DNA from: Streptomyces soli
GTDB lineage: Bacteria; Actinomycetota; Actinomycetes; Streptomycetales; Streptomycetaceae
Reading direction: 5' to 3'
DNA: 64,000 nucleotides
Assembly: GCF_003999195.1 (NCBI RefSeq)
Contig: NZ_RJVR01000309.1
Span: 25,514-89,513 of the forward strand
Positions 24,873-33,661 of this stretch are shown here, one piece after another. The notes under the pieces are model-generated. The model did not search any database and was not told the origin of the DNA. It was given only the letters and a program-made list of their open reading frames with translations. The position numbers and the translations under genes were made by a program. Within the stretch, counting starts at the first letter, position 1. Each line of letters opens with the position of its first letter.

Positions 24873-25780
24873 CGGGCGTGGTTCCTCCGGGGGGTGTGGC
24901 GGTGCGCCAGCGCTTCGTACGACGCGGACAGGGCCGGGGCCGCGGTGTCGTACGTGCGCTGCGCGACGCCGATGAACAGGCAGTCCACGACCAGGAGTTG
25001 GCTGGTCCGGCTGGACATGGCGGCCGGCCGCAGCTCGCTCTCTCGGGAGGTGGAGGTGGTGAGGACGTGGTCGGCGTACTGGGTGACCGCGCCGTCGGGG
25101 CGGCCGGTGACGGCGATGGTGGTGGCGCCGTGGTCGAAGGCGACGCGCAGCGGCTCGATGACGTCGTGCGTGTTGCCGGAGTGGGTGATCGCGACGGCGA
25201 CGTCCCCCGGCCGGAGCTGCACGGCGTTGGTGACGGCGAGGTGCGGGTCGTTGTGCGCGTGGGCTATCCGGCCGATCCGCAGCAGCTTCTGGACCAGGTC
25301 CTGGGCGACGAGGCTGGACGCGCCGATGCCGTAGACGTCGGTGCGGCGTGCAGTGGCCAGGGCGCCGACGGCCGCTTCGAGCTGGGCGAGGTCGAGCTGG
25401 GCGGCGGTGTCGGCGAGGCACTGCTGCTCGTCGTGGGCCAGCTTGGCCACGACGCTGGGCAACGGGTCGTCCACGGCTATGTTCGCCGTGACGGCGGCCG
25501 GCGCGCCCGCCGCCTGCTGGGCGGCCAGTGCGGCGAGGGCGAGCCGCAGATCGCGGTAGCCGGGGTAGCCCAGCAGCCGCGCGGTGCGCACGACGGTCGC
25601 CTCGCTGGTGCCGGTGCGGGTGGCGAGGGCGGTGACGGTCAGCTTCGCGCAGCCGGCCGGGTCTCCGGCCACGGCCTCGGCGACGCGGTGCATCGAGCGG
25701 GTCATGGACGGCGCGAGCGTCCGGAACTTGGCGGCCAGCGCCCCACTGCCACTGAAGGTTTCCTTCATGAGCTCAGTCAC
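24869..25780 (-). CDS. RpiR-family (MurR-like) transcriptional regulator
   Basis: Regulator of about 303 residues with an N-terminal RpiR-type helix-turn-helix (LAPSMTRSMHRVAEAVAG... TRTGTSEATVVRTARLLGYPGYRDLR, about residues 23-80) and a C-terminal SIS domain that binds a sugar phosphate (IGASSLVAQDLVQKLLRIG near 150, ITHSGNTHDVIEP near 190). The inducer is probably MurNAc-6-P given the coupling to murQ. GTG 25780 or ATG 25768 may start translation; neither has a clear ribosome-binding site, so a leaderless message is possible. A GAAA-N5-TTTC site abuts the start. Confidence 0.9.
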   Translation of the reverse strand: MTELMKETFSGSGALAAKFRTLAPSMTRSMHRVAEAVAGDPAGCAKLTVTALATRTGTSEATVVRTARLLGYPGYRDLRLALAALAAQQAAGAPAAVTANIAVDDPLPSVVAKLAHDEQQCLADTAAQLDLAQLEAAVGALATARRTDVYGIGASSLVAQDLVQKLLRIGRIAHAHNDPHLAVTNAVQLRPGDVAVAITHSGNTHDVIEPLRVAFDHGATTIAVTGRPDGAVTQYADHVLTTSTSRESELRPAAMSSRTSQLLVVDCLFIGVAQRTYDTAAPALSASYEALAHRHTPRRNHAR

Positions 25781-25784
25781 AGGG

Positions 25785-25799
25785 TGAAAGATATTTTCG
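25785..25799. promoter_or_regulatory. Candidate RpiR/MurR operator
   Basis: TGAAAGATATTTTCG contains the inverted repeat GAAA-N5-TTTC just upstream of the regulator start. It is markedly AT-rich for this genome. Palindromes of this TGAAA/TTTCA kind are the usual RpiR-family operators, so autoregulation of the rpiR-murQ operon is inferred. Confidence 0.5.
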
Positions 25800-25831
25800 A
25801 AGGCCCGCGAGCGTCAAGGGACAATGGAGGC

Positions 25832-26191
25832 ATGAACCTGGACGGCGCACCGGAACGCGCTCTGCACACCGCCCGCGCACTCATCCTGGCCGACCTCGCC
25901 GCGGCGGACGTCGCCGACGCCGAGGTCGTCTCGCTGGTCGAGGACGCTGTCGCGCAGCGACGCTGGTGGGTCGAGCAGTGGCCGGACGGCGCGGAATTCG
26001 TCGCCTCCCTGATCGCACAGGACGTACAGGACGCCCTCCTGGAGCGGTACGGCCGCTGGCCGGTCTGCCCGCTCTGCGAGAGCCCGCACGCGCTGGCCGT
26101 CGAACCCGAGCTGGGCCCGGACCCGCACTGGGTGTGCGAGGCGGCCGGGGCGGTCGTCGCGCCCGTGGGCGCCCTGAAGGGGGCCCTGTAA
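25832..26191 (+). CDS. Hypothetical protein with CxxC motif
   Basis: Protein of 119 residues, start ATG after GGAGG. The N-terminal half is an Ala-rich helical region (ALILADLAAADVADAEVVSLVEDAVAQRR). The C-terminal part contains WPVCPLCESPHALAV and a later WVCE, so three cysteines could form a metal site. No known family recognised with confidence. It is followed after 5 bp by a DUF4031 gene and is divergent from the RpiR regulator, so it may share that promoter region. Confidence 0.75.
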   Translation: MNLDGAPERALHTARALILADLAAADVADAEVVSLVEDAVAQRRWWVEQWPDGAEFVASLIAQDVQDALLERYGRWPVCPLCESPHALAVEPELGPDPHWVCEAAGAVVAPVGALKGAL

Positions 26192-26196
26192 AGCCG

Positions 26197-26472
26197 ATGG
26201 CCCTGTACATCGATCCGCCGACCTGGCCCGGCCACGGCCGGATGTGGTCACACCTCGTCAGCGACGTCTCGTACGACGAGCTGCACGCCTTCGCCGCCCG
26301 CATCGGCGCGCCCCGCAGGGCCTTCGAGCGCGACCACTACGACGTGCCGAGCGACCGCTACGTCACCGCCGTCGCCGAGGGCGCGATCGAGGTCGGCAGT
26401 AAGGAGCTGCTGCGCAGGCTCACCGAGGCGGGACTGCGCCGCCCCAAGCGGGACTTCTTCCCCCGGGCCTGA
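26197..26472 (+). CDS. DUF4031 protein
   Basis: Protein of 91 residues of the DUF4031 family, function unknown. Seen: MALYIDPPTWPGHGRMWSHL at the N-terminus, the HAFAARIGAPRRAFERDHYDVP segment, and a basic C-terminus RRPKRDFFPRA. It starts 5 bp after the preceding gene and is certainly co-transcribed with it. The 202 bp that follow (26473-26674) contain no feature I can support. Confidence 0.8.
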   Translation: MALYIDPPTWPGHGRMWSHLVSDVSYDELHAFAARIGAPRRAFERDHYDVPSDRYVTAVAEGAIEVGSKELLRRLTEAGLRRPKRDFFPRA

Positions 26473-26674
26473 ACCGGACCTGACGACCCCAATCCGAGCC
26501 GCATACCGCGGTGCACGCCACCCGGCCCGACGACGAGGAGATCGATCTGCTCGCGGGCCGCCGCTGCCCCCGTCTCGCACAACGCCGCGAGACGGGGCTC
26601 GCCTCCATCGTCCAGAAGGGCCTGCACCGCGACCCCACCGGCATCGACGGCGGCAGTACGCGAGCGGGCCGGCC

Positions 26675-27307
26675 TCAGGCCGTGAGCAGCTCCAGCTCCG
26701 TGCCGAGGTTGTGGCGGGCGGTGCGCTCCCAGCGGTCGTAGCCCTCGGGCGTACGGAAGAGCCGGGGCAGCGCCAGCAGCTGGCGCAGGACGTCGGCGCG
26801 GCCCGCGCGGAAGAGGCCGTCGGGCACGAAGCCGTACTCCTGGCGGACGGCTGCCGCATAAGCGGCGTACGCGGCCGGGCCGCCGGCCAGCACCGCCAGG
26901 TCGGCGTCGCACAGCACCTCGCCGTTGTGGTCGCCCTCGGCCGGATCGTGGCTGACCGTGAGCCGCACCAGGCGGGCGACCTCGGCGGTGACGGCGGCTG
27001 GGACCCCCGCCTCCGGGAGAGCGCGCTCGGCCAGCCGCGCGCTGCGCTCCTCGTTGCTGGAGCGGTCCGGCAGATAGACCACGTCGTGGAACCAGGCCGC
27101 CAGCCGGACCGCGTCCGCGTCGTCGGCATACCCGGCCAGCTCGTCGACCCGGTCCAGGACCGCGCCCAGGTGATCGGTGGTGTGGTACCGGCGCTGCGGC
27201 TCCGCCCAGCGGGCGAGCAGGTCCCGGCCGTACGGGGTCGGGTCCACGTCTTCGGTCTGCACTCGGCGCAGAAGCTCGGACCAGCGCTCCGGGAGGGTGG
27301 CAGTCAT
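26675..27307 (-). CDS. HD-domain phosphohydrolase-like protein
   Basis: Metal-dependent HD-domain protein of 210 residues. Seen: RRYHTTDHLGAVLDRV near residue 38, AAWFHDVVYLPDRSSNEERSA near 67 with the HD pair, and LVRLTVSHDP near 107; these carry the histidines and aspartates of an HD metal site. It ends YDRWERTARHNLGTELELLTA. The substrate is unknown; relatives are predicted nucleotide or phosphoester hydrolases. Its start lies only 25 bp from cutC on the opposite strand, with a DasR-like site between them. Confidence 0.82.
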   Translation of the reverse strand: MTATLPERWSELLRRVQTEDVDPTPYGRDLLARWAEPQRRYHTTDHLGAVLDRVDELAGYADDADAVRLAAWFHDVVYLPDRSSNEERSARLAERALPEAGVPAAVTAEVARLVRLTVSHDPAEGDHNGEVLCDADLAVLAGGPAAYAAYAAAVRQEYGFVPDGLFRAGRADVLRQLLALPRLFRTPEGYDRWERTARHNLGTELELLTA

Positions 27308-27330
27308 ACGTCCAGTGTGGCAGGCTGGCC

Positions 27331-27346
27331 ACATGTCTAGACCAAT
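27331..27346. promoter_or_regulatory. DasR-like (dre) palindrome over the cutC start
   Basis: ACATGTCTAGACCAAT matches 13 of 16 positions of the DasR consensus ACTGGTCTAGACCACT, with the central GTCTAGACCA perfect. It overlaps the cutC start codon and lies 24 bp from the HD gene start. CTAG is rare in this DNA, but function is untested. Confidence 0.4.
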
Positions 27347-28037
27347 TTTCGAGGTGATCGCTCTCGGCGCGGACGACGCCGTCGCGGCGGAGGCCGGCGG
27401 CGCGGACCGCCTTGAGCTGGTCACCGACATAGCCGCCGACGGTCTCACCCCCGCCCGCGAGACGTTCGCGGCCGTGCGGGCGGCTGTCGCCATCCCCATC
27501 CGGGTCATGCTCAGAGCCACGGACGGCTTCGCCGCCGGTTCCGCCGCTGGCCTGGACGCCCTCTGCATCGCCGCCGACGGCCTGTGCTCCGAGGGGGCCG
27601 ACCAATTCGTGCTCGGCTTCCTCAACCCCTCCGGCGGCCCCGACCTCCCCGCCCTCCACACCCTCATCGACGCGCTCGGCCCCGGCGCCCGCTGGACCTT
27701 CCACCGCGCCATCGACCACTCCGCCGACCGCGCCGCCTTGCGGGCCGCCCTTCTTGGTCTCCCCGGCCTGGACACCTACCTGACGGCCGGCTCCGCACGG
27801 GGCGTCGACTCCGGCCTCCCCACCCTTCTGGCCGAAGCCGCCCTCCCCTCCTCCCAGCCCCAACTCATGGTCGGCGGCGGCCTCCGCCAAGACCACCTCC
27901 CCGCTCTCCTCTCCTCCGGCCTCACCGCCTTCCACGTCGGCGGCGCCGTCCGCTCCACGGGATGGTCCGGCCCGGTGGACCCGGACGCCGTCCGCGCCTG
28001 GCGCGACACGCTCGACGCGCCCGTCACCGTGCCGTAG
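27333..28037 (+). CDS. cutC: Copper homeostasis protein CutC
   Basis: CutC-family TIM-barrel protein of 234 residues. Seen: FEVIALGADDAVAAEAGGAD and RLELVTDIAADGLTP near the N-terminus, IPIRVMLRATDGF near 50, FVLGFLNPSGGPD near 90 and TFHRAIDHSADR near 126, matching the CutC fold core. The family is named for copper tolerance, but its biochemical role is unclear and several members do not bind copper tightly. The ATG at 27333 has no good ribosome-binding site and carries a DasR-like palindrome, an unusual place for an operator. Confidence 0.88.
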   Translation: MSRPIFEVIALGADDAVAAEAGGADRLELVTDIAADGLTPARETFAAVRAAVAIPIRVMLRATDGFAAGSAAGLDALCIAADGLCSEGADQFVLGFLNPSGGPDLPALHTLIDALGPGARWTFHRAIDHSADRAALRAALLGLPGLDTYLTAGSARGVDSGLPTLLAEAALPSSQPQLMVGGGLRQDHLPALLSSGLTAFHVGGAVRSTGWSGPVDPDAVRAWRDTLDAPVTVP

Positions 28038-28045
28038 CTCCGCCT

Positions 28046-28096
28046 CAACCGGGTTGGGGGTAGGCCGCCCGCCTTGCGGAACGTTCTCCCACAACC
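28046..28096. repeat. Two dispersed intergenic repeat units
   Basis: Positions 28046-28068 (a GGGTTGGGGGTAGGCCGC unit) recur exactly at 35025-35047. Positions 28076-28096 are the inverse of 7389-7409. Both are followed by further G/C-tract hairpins to about 28150, between cutC and the convergent oxidoreductase gene. Confidence 0.75.
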
Positions 28097-28155
28097 CCCT
28101 GGGAAGGGGTCCAGGGGCGGGGTGGGGGACGAATCCCCCGGCCCCGCCCACGGGG

Positions 28156-29265
28156 TTAGCGGAGGACGCTGAGCGCCTCCGGGGTGAAAGGCGTGAGCTC
28201 GGCCGTGCGCCCCGCGAGGGTCTTGGCGGCCCAGTCGGGGTCACCGAGGAGCGCGCGCCCGACCGCGACGAGGTCGAACTCATCCCGCTCGAGCCGCTTG
28301 ACGAGCCGGTCGATCGCCTCAACGCCAGACGACGCCCCACCAAAAGTCGCGATGAACTCCCCGTCCAGCCCGACCGACCCGACCGTGATCGAAGCTTTAC
28401 CGGAGAGCTTCTTCGCCCACCCCGCCAAGTTCAGCTCCGAGCCCTCGAACTCCGGCAGCCAGTAGCGCCGCGTAGACGCGTGGAACGCGTCGACCCCCGC
28501 CGCCACCAGCGGAGCGAGCACCGCCTCGAACTCCTCCGGCGTGTCGGCGAGCCGGGCGTCGTAGTTCTTGGACTTCCACTGCGAGAGCCGGAAGATGACG
28601 GGGAAGTTTGGCGAAACGGCCGCCCGTACCGCCGCGGCGATCTCCGCCGCGAAACGCGCACGCGACACGGCGTCACCCCCATAAGCGTCGGTACGCCGAT
28701 TCGTGCCGGCCCACAGGAACTGGTCGATCAGGTAGCCGTGCGCGCCGTGCAACTCGACGCCGTCGAAGCCGAGCCCTTCCGCCGACGCGGCGGCCTCCGC
28801 GAAGCCCCGCACCACATCGTCGAGGTCGTCGAGGGTCATCGCGTGGCCCGCGCCCGCCGTGCCGTCGAGGGCGATGCCGGACGGCCCGACCGGCGGGGCG
28901 TCAACGACCGGCGGGGAACCGGCCTCGCGGGCCATGCCGACGTGCCAGAGCTGCGGCACGATCTTGCCGCCGGCCGCGTGGACGGCCTCTGCGACGCGGG
29001 CCCACCCGGCGAGGGACTCCTCGCCGTGGAAGCGGGGGACGCGGTCGCTCTGACCGGCCGACGGGTGGTCGATGTACGTGCCCTCGGTGATGATCAGGCC
29101 GACCCCGGCGGCCGCCCGCCGGGCGTAGTACTCGGCGACGTCCGCGCCGGGCACCCCCTCGGGGGAGAAGTTCCGGGTCATCGGCGCCATCGCAATGCGG
29201 TTCCGGACAGTGAGGCCGTTCAGCGCGAACGGGCGGGACAGCGTCTCCTCAATACGGTTTCCCAC
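28156..29265 (-). CDS. NADH:flavin oxidoreductase, old yellow enzyme family
   Basis: FMN-dependent ene-reductase-type protein of 369 residues. Seen: NRIAMAPMTRNFSPEGVPG near residue 21, GVGLIITEGTYID near 58, PQLWHVGMA near 103, and GFDGVELHGAHGYLIDQFL near 163, which carries the His pair that positions substrates in this family. The GTG at 29263-29265 is preferred because AAGGAG precedes it by nine bases; the in-frame ATG 13 codons upstream lacks such a site. The substrate is not predictable. It stands alone between cutC and groEL. Confidence 0.88.
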   Translation of the reverse strand: MGNRIEETLSRPFALNGLTVRNRIAMAPMTRNFSPEGVPGADVAEYYARRAAAGVGLIITEGTYIDHPSAGQSDRVPRFHGEESLAGWARVAEAVHAAGGKIVPQLWHVGMAREAGSPPVVDAPPVGPSGIALDGTAGAGHAMTLDDLDDVVRGFAEAAASAEGLGFDGVELHGAHGYLIDQFLWAGTNRRTDAYGGDAVSRARFAAEIAAAVRAAVSPNFPVIFRLSQWKSKNYDARLADTPEEFEAVLAPLVAAGVDAFHASTRRYWLPEFEGSELNLAGWAKKLSGKASITVGSVGLDGEFIATFGGASSGVEAIDRLVKRLERDEFDLVAVGRALLGDPDWAAKTLAGRTAELTPFTPEALSVLR

Positions 29266-29375
29266 AGCGGGCGTCTCCTTGCTGGAACTCGAAAGGACAT
29301 ACATCCGCCCAGGTCAACTGCCGCACCCAGCAATAATATTCCGGTACACATAATGCACGTACACATATACAACGC

Positions 29376-29414
29376 CCGAGGGCGGCACCCCCGCGATGGG
29401 AGTGCCGCCCTCGG
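29376..29414 (-). terminator. Terminator downstream of groEL
   Basis: CCGAGGGCGGCAC pairs with GTGCCGCCCTCGG as a perfect 13-bp stem around a 13-base loop, starting 26 bases past the groEL stop. It probably also limits transcription reaching groEL from the other side. Confidence 0.85.
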
Positions 29415-29440
29415 TCAGGTACTGCCGATCCGCAAGCGGA

Positions 29441-31069
<1,629 letters not shown>

Positions 31070-31189
31070 GTGAAGTGGTCCTCCCGGACGGGGTGGATTG
31101 CTCCGGACCGCGCTGGCGCCCGCGACGGACGGCCTGCCGAACGCCGGTCTCTTACCGACGGTCGGACGGGCCTCGCCGACCCGGTCCTT

Positions 31190-31216
31190 CTGTCACTCTC
31201 AACGTCAGAGTGCTAA
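31190..31216 (-). promoter_or_regulatory. CIRCE operator, distal copy
   Basis: CTGTCACTC-N9-GAGTGCTAA fits the HrcA operator TTAGCACTC-N9-GAGTGCTAA with a perfect right arm and a degenerate left arm. It lies on the groEL promoter side. Confidence 0.7.
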
Positions 31217-31225
31217 CGCCAATGA

Positions 31226-31252
31226 TTAGCACTCGACCCCAGAGAGTGCAAG
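31226..31252 (-). promoter_or_regulatory. CIRCE operator, second copy
   Basis: TTAGCACTC-N9-GAGTGCAAG fits the HrcA operator with a perfect left arm and two changes in the right arm. It is 9 bp from the other CIRCE, centre-to-centre 36 bp. Confidence 0.75.
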
Positions 31253-31317
31253 CGGCCCGAAGGGTCTCGATGAGGGGTGGCGGTCGGGCGACGGGCGGGC
31301 GCAAGCGCCAGAGCAAG

Positions 31318-31358
31318 CGTCAGGGCCCGCATCCCGGGATGGGATGCGGGCCCTGACG
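31318..31358 (-). terminator. Strong hairpin terminator between cold-shock gene and groEL
   Basis: CGTCAGGGCCCGCATCCC and its complement form an 18-bp perfect stem around a five-base loop (31336-31340). It lies downstream of the cold-shock gene and upstream of the groEL operators, insulating the two. Confidence 0.85.
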
Positions 31359-31384
31359 TGTGAGCGATGAGCGTTGAGCGTGTT

Positions 31385-31440
31385 TAGGGCCCGTCCGGCC
31401 GATCTCCGCGACGTCGCGGAGATCGGCCGGACAGGCCCTA
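31385..31440. repeat. Intact 56-bp near-perfect palindrome
   Basis: The two 28-base halves are complementary at 27 positions (mismatch 31392/31433) with no loop, ending in TAGGGCC and GGCCCTA. The same sequence occurs split in two at 10158-10191 and 10354-10376. It lies between the cold-shock stop codon and the terminator, so it is not needed for either gene. Confidence 0.85.
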
Positions 31441-31475
31441 GTGTCGAGCGTGTCTGTTGGCCGATGCCGCGCCGG

Positions 31476-31679
31476 TCAGACTGCGAGACGGACCATGTCC
31501 GCCTGCGGCCCCTTCTGACCCTGCGAGATTTCGAACTCGACCCGCTGGCCTTCTTCGAGGGTGCGGTAGCCGTCCATCTGAATCGCGCTGTAGTGCACGA
31601 AGACGTCCGCACCACCGTCGACCGCGATGAAGCCGTAACCCTTCTCCGCGTTGAACCATTTGACGGTGCCCTGAGCCAT
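31476..31679 (-). CDS. Cold-shock protein (CspA family)
   Basis: Single-domain cold-shock protein of 67 residues, a typical OB-fold RNA chaperone. Seen: AQGTVKWFNAEKGYGFIAVD (RNP1 region) and DVFVHYSAIQ (RNP2), then GQRVEFE. Length matches CspA proteins exactly. ATG at 31677-31679 is the family start; the in-frame extension further upstream is not conserved. It has a long upstream non-coding region, as cold-shock genes commonly do. A second, longer cold-shock gene lies at 12628-13011. Confidence 0.94.
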   Translation of the reverse strand: MAQGTVKWFNAEKGYGFIAVDGGADVFVHYSAIQMDGYRTLEEGQRVEFEISQGQKGPQADMVRLAV

Positions 31680-32017
31680 CCCTAACTCCCCTATTACTGG
31701 CCCTTCGCAGACCCGCACCTCGCGGACCCGGGTCAGACCTCACCCCCTACAGCCCAGGGGGCGTGCGCCGGAACGCGTCGACCGCCGCCGAATGTATCTG
31801 CCCGGATGCCCTCTGCAACAGGTCAATCGGACGAGAATTCTGGGCACGCGCGAACGGGAAAAAGAAGGGAATTGATCGTAATCCGGGGCAACTCGGACCG
31901 GACATAACTGACCAACGCGACAATCATCGCGTGAATTTGGCGATAAATCGCCGTCAGTGGGTATCGGTTGCGCGGGACTCTGCGGCTACTGTACCGCCAT
32001 TCAACTACCGCTCAGCA
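31680..32017. other. Leader/promoter region of the cold-shock gene
   Basis: About 338 bp without a gene. It is less GC-rich than its surroundings, especially 31840-31960, consistent with promoter and long 5' leader of the cold-shock gene on the minus strand. No open frame with coding character was found. Confidence 0.5.
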
Positions 32018-32059
32018 CACAGGTGCCCCGCCCTCCCCACGGAGGACGGGGCACCTGTG
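32018..32059 (-). terminator. Terminator downstream of the thrC operon
   Basis: CACAGGTGCCCCG-CCCTCC folds back on GGAGGA-CGGGGCACCTGTG with one internal mismatch and a four-base loop. It begins 30 bases past the sulfur-carrier stop codon. Confidence 0.85.
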
Positions 32060-32088
32060 ACGAAGCTGTGGCGTGGCTGTGAGGTGGC

Positions 32089-32367
32089 TCAGCAGCCGCC
32101 GGCGACCGCCGGGATGATCGAGACGCTGGAGCCCTCGGTGACGGCCGTCTGGAGGCCCTCGGAGAAGCGGACGTCGTCGTCGTTCACGTACACGTTCACG
32201 AAGCGGCGCAGCTTGCCCGTGTCGTCGAGCACGCGGGCCGAGATGCCCGGGTGGTTCTTCTCCAGCGAGTCGATGACCTCGGCCAGCGTCGCGCCCTCGG
32301 CGGGAACCTCGGCCTGTCCGCCGGTGTACGTACGAAGGATGGTCGGGATGCGGACGGATGCACTCAT
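32089..32367 (-). CDS. MoaD/ThiS-family sulfur carrier (CysO-like)
   Basis: Ubiquitin-like sulfur carrier of 92 residues. Seen: RIPTILRTYTGGQ at the start, DSLEKNHPGI and VYVNDDDVRF in the middle, and the end SIIPAVAGGC. Carriers normally end in Gly-Gly, whose carboxylate becomes a thiocarboxylate. The extra C-terminal Cys implies trimming by a JAMM protease or an inactive form. In mycobacteria, CysO supplies sulfur for cysteine synthesis. Its ATG overlaps the thrC stop by four bases, so it shares the thrC transcript and its SAM-sensing leader. Confidence 0.85.
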   Translation of the reverse strand: MSASVRIPTILRTYTGGQAEVPAEGATLAEVIDSLEKNHPGISARVLDDTGKLRRFVNVYVNDDDVRFSEGLQTAVTEGSSVSIIPAVAGGC

Positions 32368-33644
32368 ACGAGGCCAGCCTCTCGGAACGCGGCAAGGGTC
32401 GGACGGATGATGGCGGACGGGCCGGTGGTCGGCGCGACGGCGTCAAGGGTCTTGAGGCCGTCGCCGGTGTTGAGGACGACGGTCTCGGCGGCGGGGTCGA
32501 GCTGACCGTTCTCGATGAGCTTCTTGAGTACGCCGACCGTCACGCCGCCCGCCGTCTCGGCGAAGATGCCCTCGGTGCGGGCCAGCAGCTTGATCGCGTC
32601 CACGCACTGCTCGTCGGTGACGTCCTCCACCGCGCCGCCTGTGCGGCGGGCGATGTCGAGGACGTACGGGCCGTCGGCCGGGTTGCCGATGGCCAGCGAC
32701 TTGGCGATGGTGTCGGGCTTCTGGGGGCGTACGACGTCGTGGCCGGCCTTGAAGGCGGTGGAGACCGGGGAGCAGCCCTCGGCCTGGGCACCGTAGATCT
32801 TGTAGGCCTTGTCGGGCACGAGGCCGAGCTTGATCAGCTCCTGCAGACCCTTGTCGATCTTGGTGAGCTGCGAGCCGGAGGCGATCGGGATCACGATGTT
32901 GTCCGGGAGCCGCCAGCCGAGCTGCTCGGCGATCTCGTACGCGAGCGTCTTGGACCCTTCGCCGTAGTAGGGGCGCAGGTTGACGTTGACGAAGCCCCAG
33001 CCCTCGCCGATCGGGTCGCCGATCAGCTCGCTGCAGAAGCGGTTGACGTCGTCGTAGTTGCCCTCGATGCCGACCAGGTCGCCGCCGTAGACCGCGGCCA
33101 TGACGACCTTGCCGGCCTCCAGGTCGTGCGGGATGAACACGCAGGAGCGGAAGCCGGCCCGGGCGGCCGCAGCACCCACCGCACCGGCCAGGTTGCCGGT
33201 GGAGGAGCAGGACAGGGTGGTGAGGCCGAAGGTGCGGGCGGCCTCCAGGGCGATGGCGACGACCCGGTCCTTGAAGGAGTGGGTCGGGTTGCCGGAGTCG
33301 TCCTTGATGTGCAGGCCGCCGGTGATGCCCAGCTCGCGGGCCAGGTTGTCGGCCTTGACGAGCTTGGTGAAGCCGGGGTTCAGGTTCGGCTTCTCGGCCA
33401 CGTCCGCCGGGACGGGCAGCAGCGGCGCGTACCGCCAGATGTTGTTCGGCCCGGCCTCGATCTGCTTGCGCAGTGCCTCGGGATCGCCGGTCGGGAGGTC
33501 GTACGCCACTTCCAGCGGCCCGAAACATTCCTGGCACGCGAAGATCGGCGTCAGTGGGAAACGCTCACCGCATTCGCGACACGACAGGGCGGCGGCGGGG
33601 CCGAAGGCGCTGTCGGCGGCAGTGGCAATGGTCTGCAAAGACAT
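32364..33644 (-). CDS. thrC: Threonine synthase
   Basis: PLP enzyme of 426 residues that converts O-phosphohomoserine to threonine. Seen: an N-terminal zinc-ribbon-like pair CRECGERF and CQECFGP, the PLP-lysine motif NPTHSFKDRVVAIA near 118, CSSTGNLAGAVGAAAARAG near 144 and AETAGGVTVGVLKKL near 370. It is the first gene of an operon with a sulfur carrier. Its 5' leader contains a SAM-I riboswitch that ends 17 bases before the ATG, so threonine synthesis should fall when S-adenosylmethionine is abundant. Confidence 0.95.
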   Translation of the reverse strand: MSLQTIATAADSAFGPAAALSCRECGERFPLTPIFACQECFGPLEVAYDLPTGDPEALRKQIEAGPNNIWRYAPLLPVPADVAEKPNLNPGFTKLVKADNLARELGITGGLHIKDDSGNPTHSFKDRVVAIALEAARTFGLTTLSCSSTGNLAGAVGAAAARAGFRSCVFIPHDLEAGKVVMAAVYGGDLVGIEGNYDDVNRFCSELIGDPIGEGWGFVNVNLRPYYGEGSKTLAYEIAEQLGWRLPDNIVIPIASGSQLTKIDKGLQELIKLGLVPDKAYKIYGAQAEGCSPVSTAFKAGHDVVRPQKPDTIAKSLAIGNPADGPYVLDIARRTGGAVEDVTDEQCVDAIKLLARTEGIFAETAGGVTVGVLKKLIENGQLDPAAETVVLNTGDGLKTLDAVAPTTGPSAIIRPTLAAFREAGLV

Positions 33645-33661
33645 GGAGGCGAGGCCCTTTC

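Noticed and set aside
26511..26741. Plus-strand frame of 76 codons between DUF4031 and the HD gene
   Set aside because: Overlaps the HD gene antisense and has no recognisable motif; too weak to call.
31208..31234. GAGTGCTAA-N9-TTAGCACTC read as a third CIRCE
   Set aside because: It consists of the inner arms of the two flanking CIRCE elements with reversed polarity; the two-element reading explains it.
31385..31440. 56-bp palindrome considered a simple terminator
   Set aside because: It has no loop, recurs elsewhere in split form, and a separate strong terminator lies 27 bp further on, so a repeat element is the better explanation.
31763..32410. Plus-strand frame spanning the cold-shock leader and sulfur carrier antisense
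   Set aside because: Crosses a terminator and is antisense to a clear gene.
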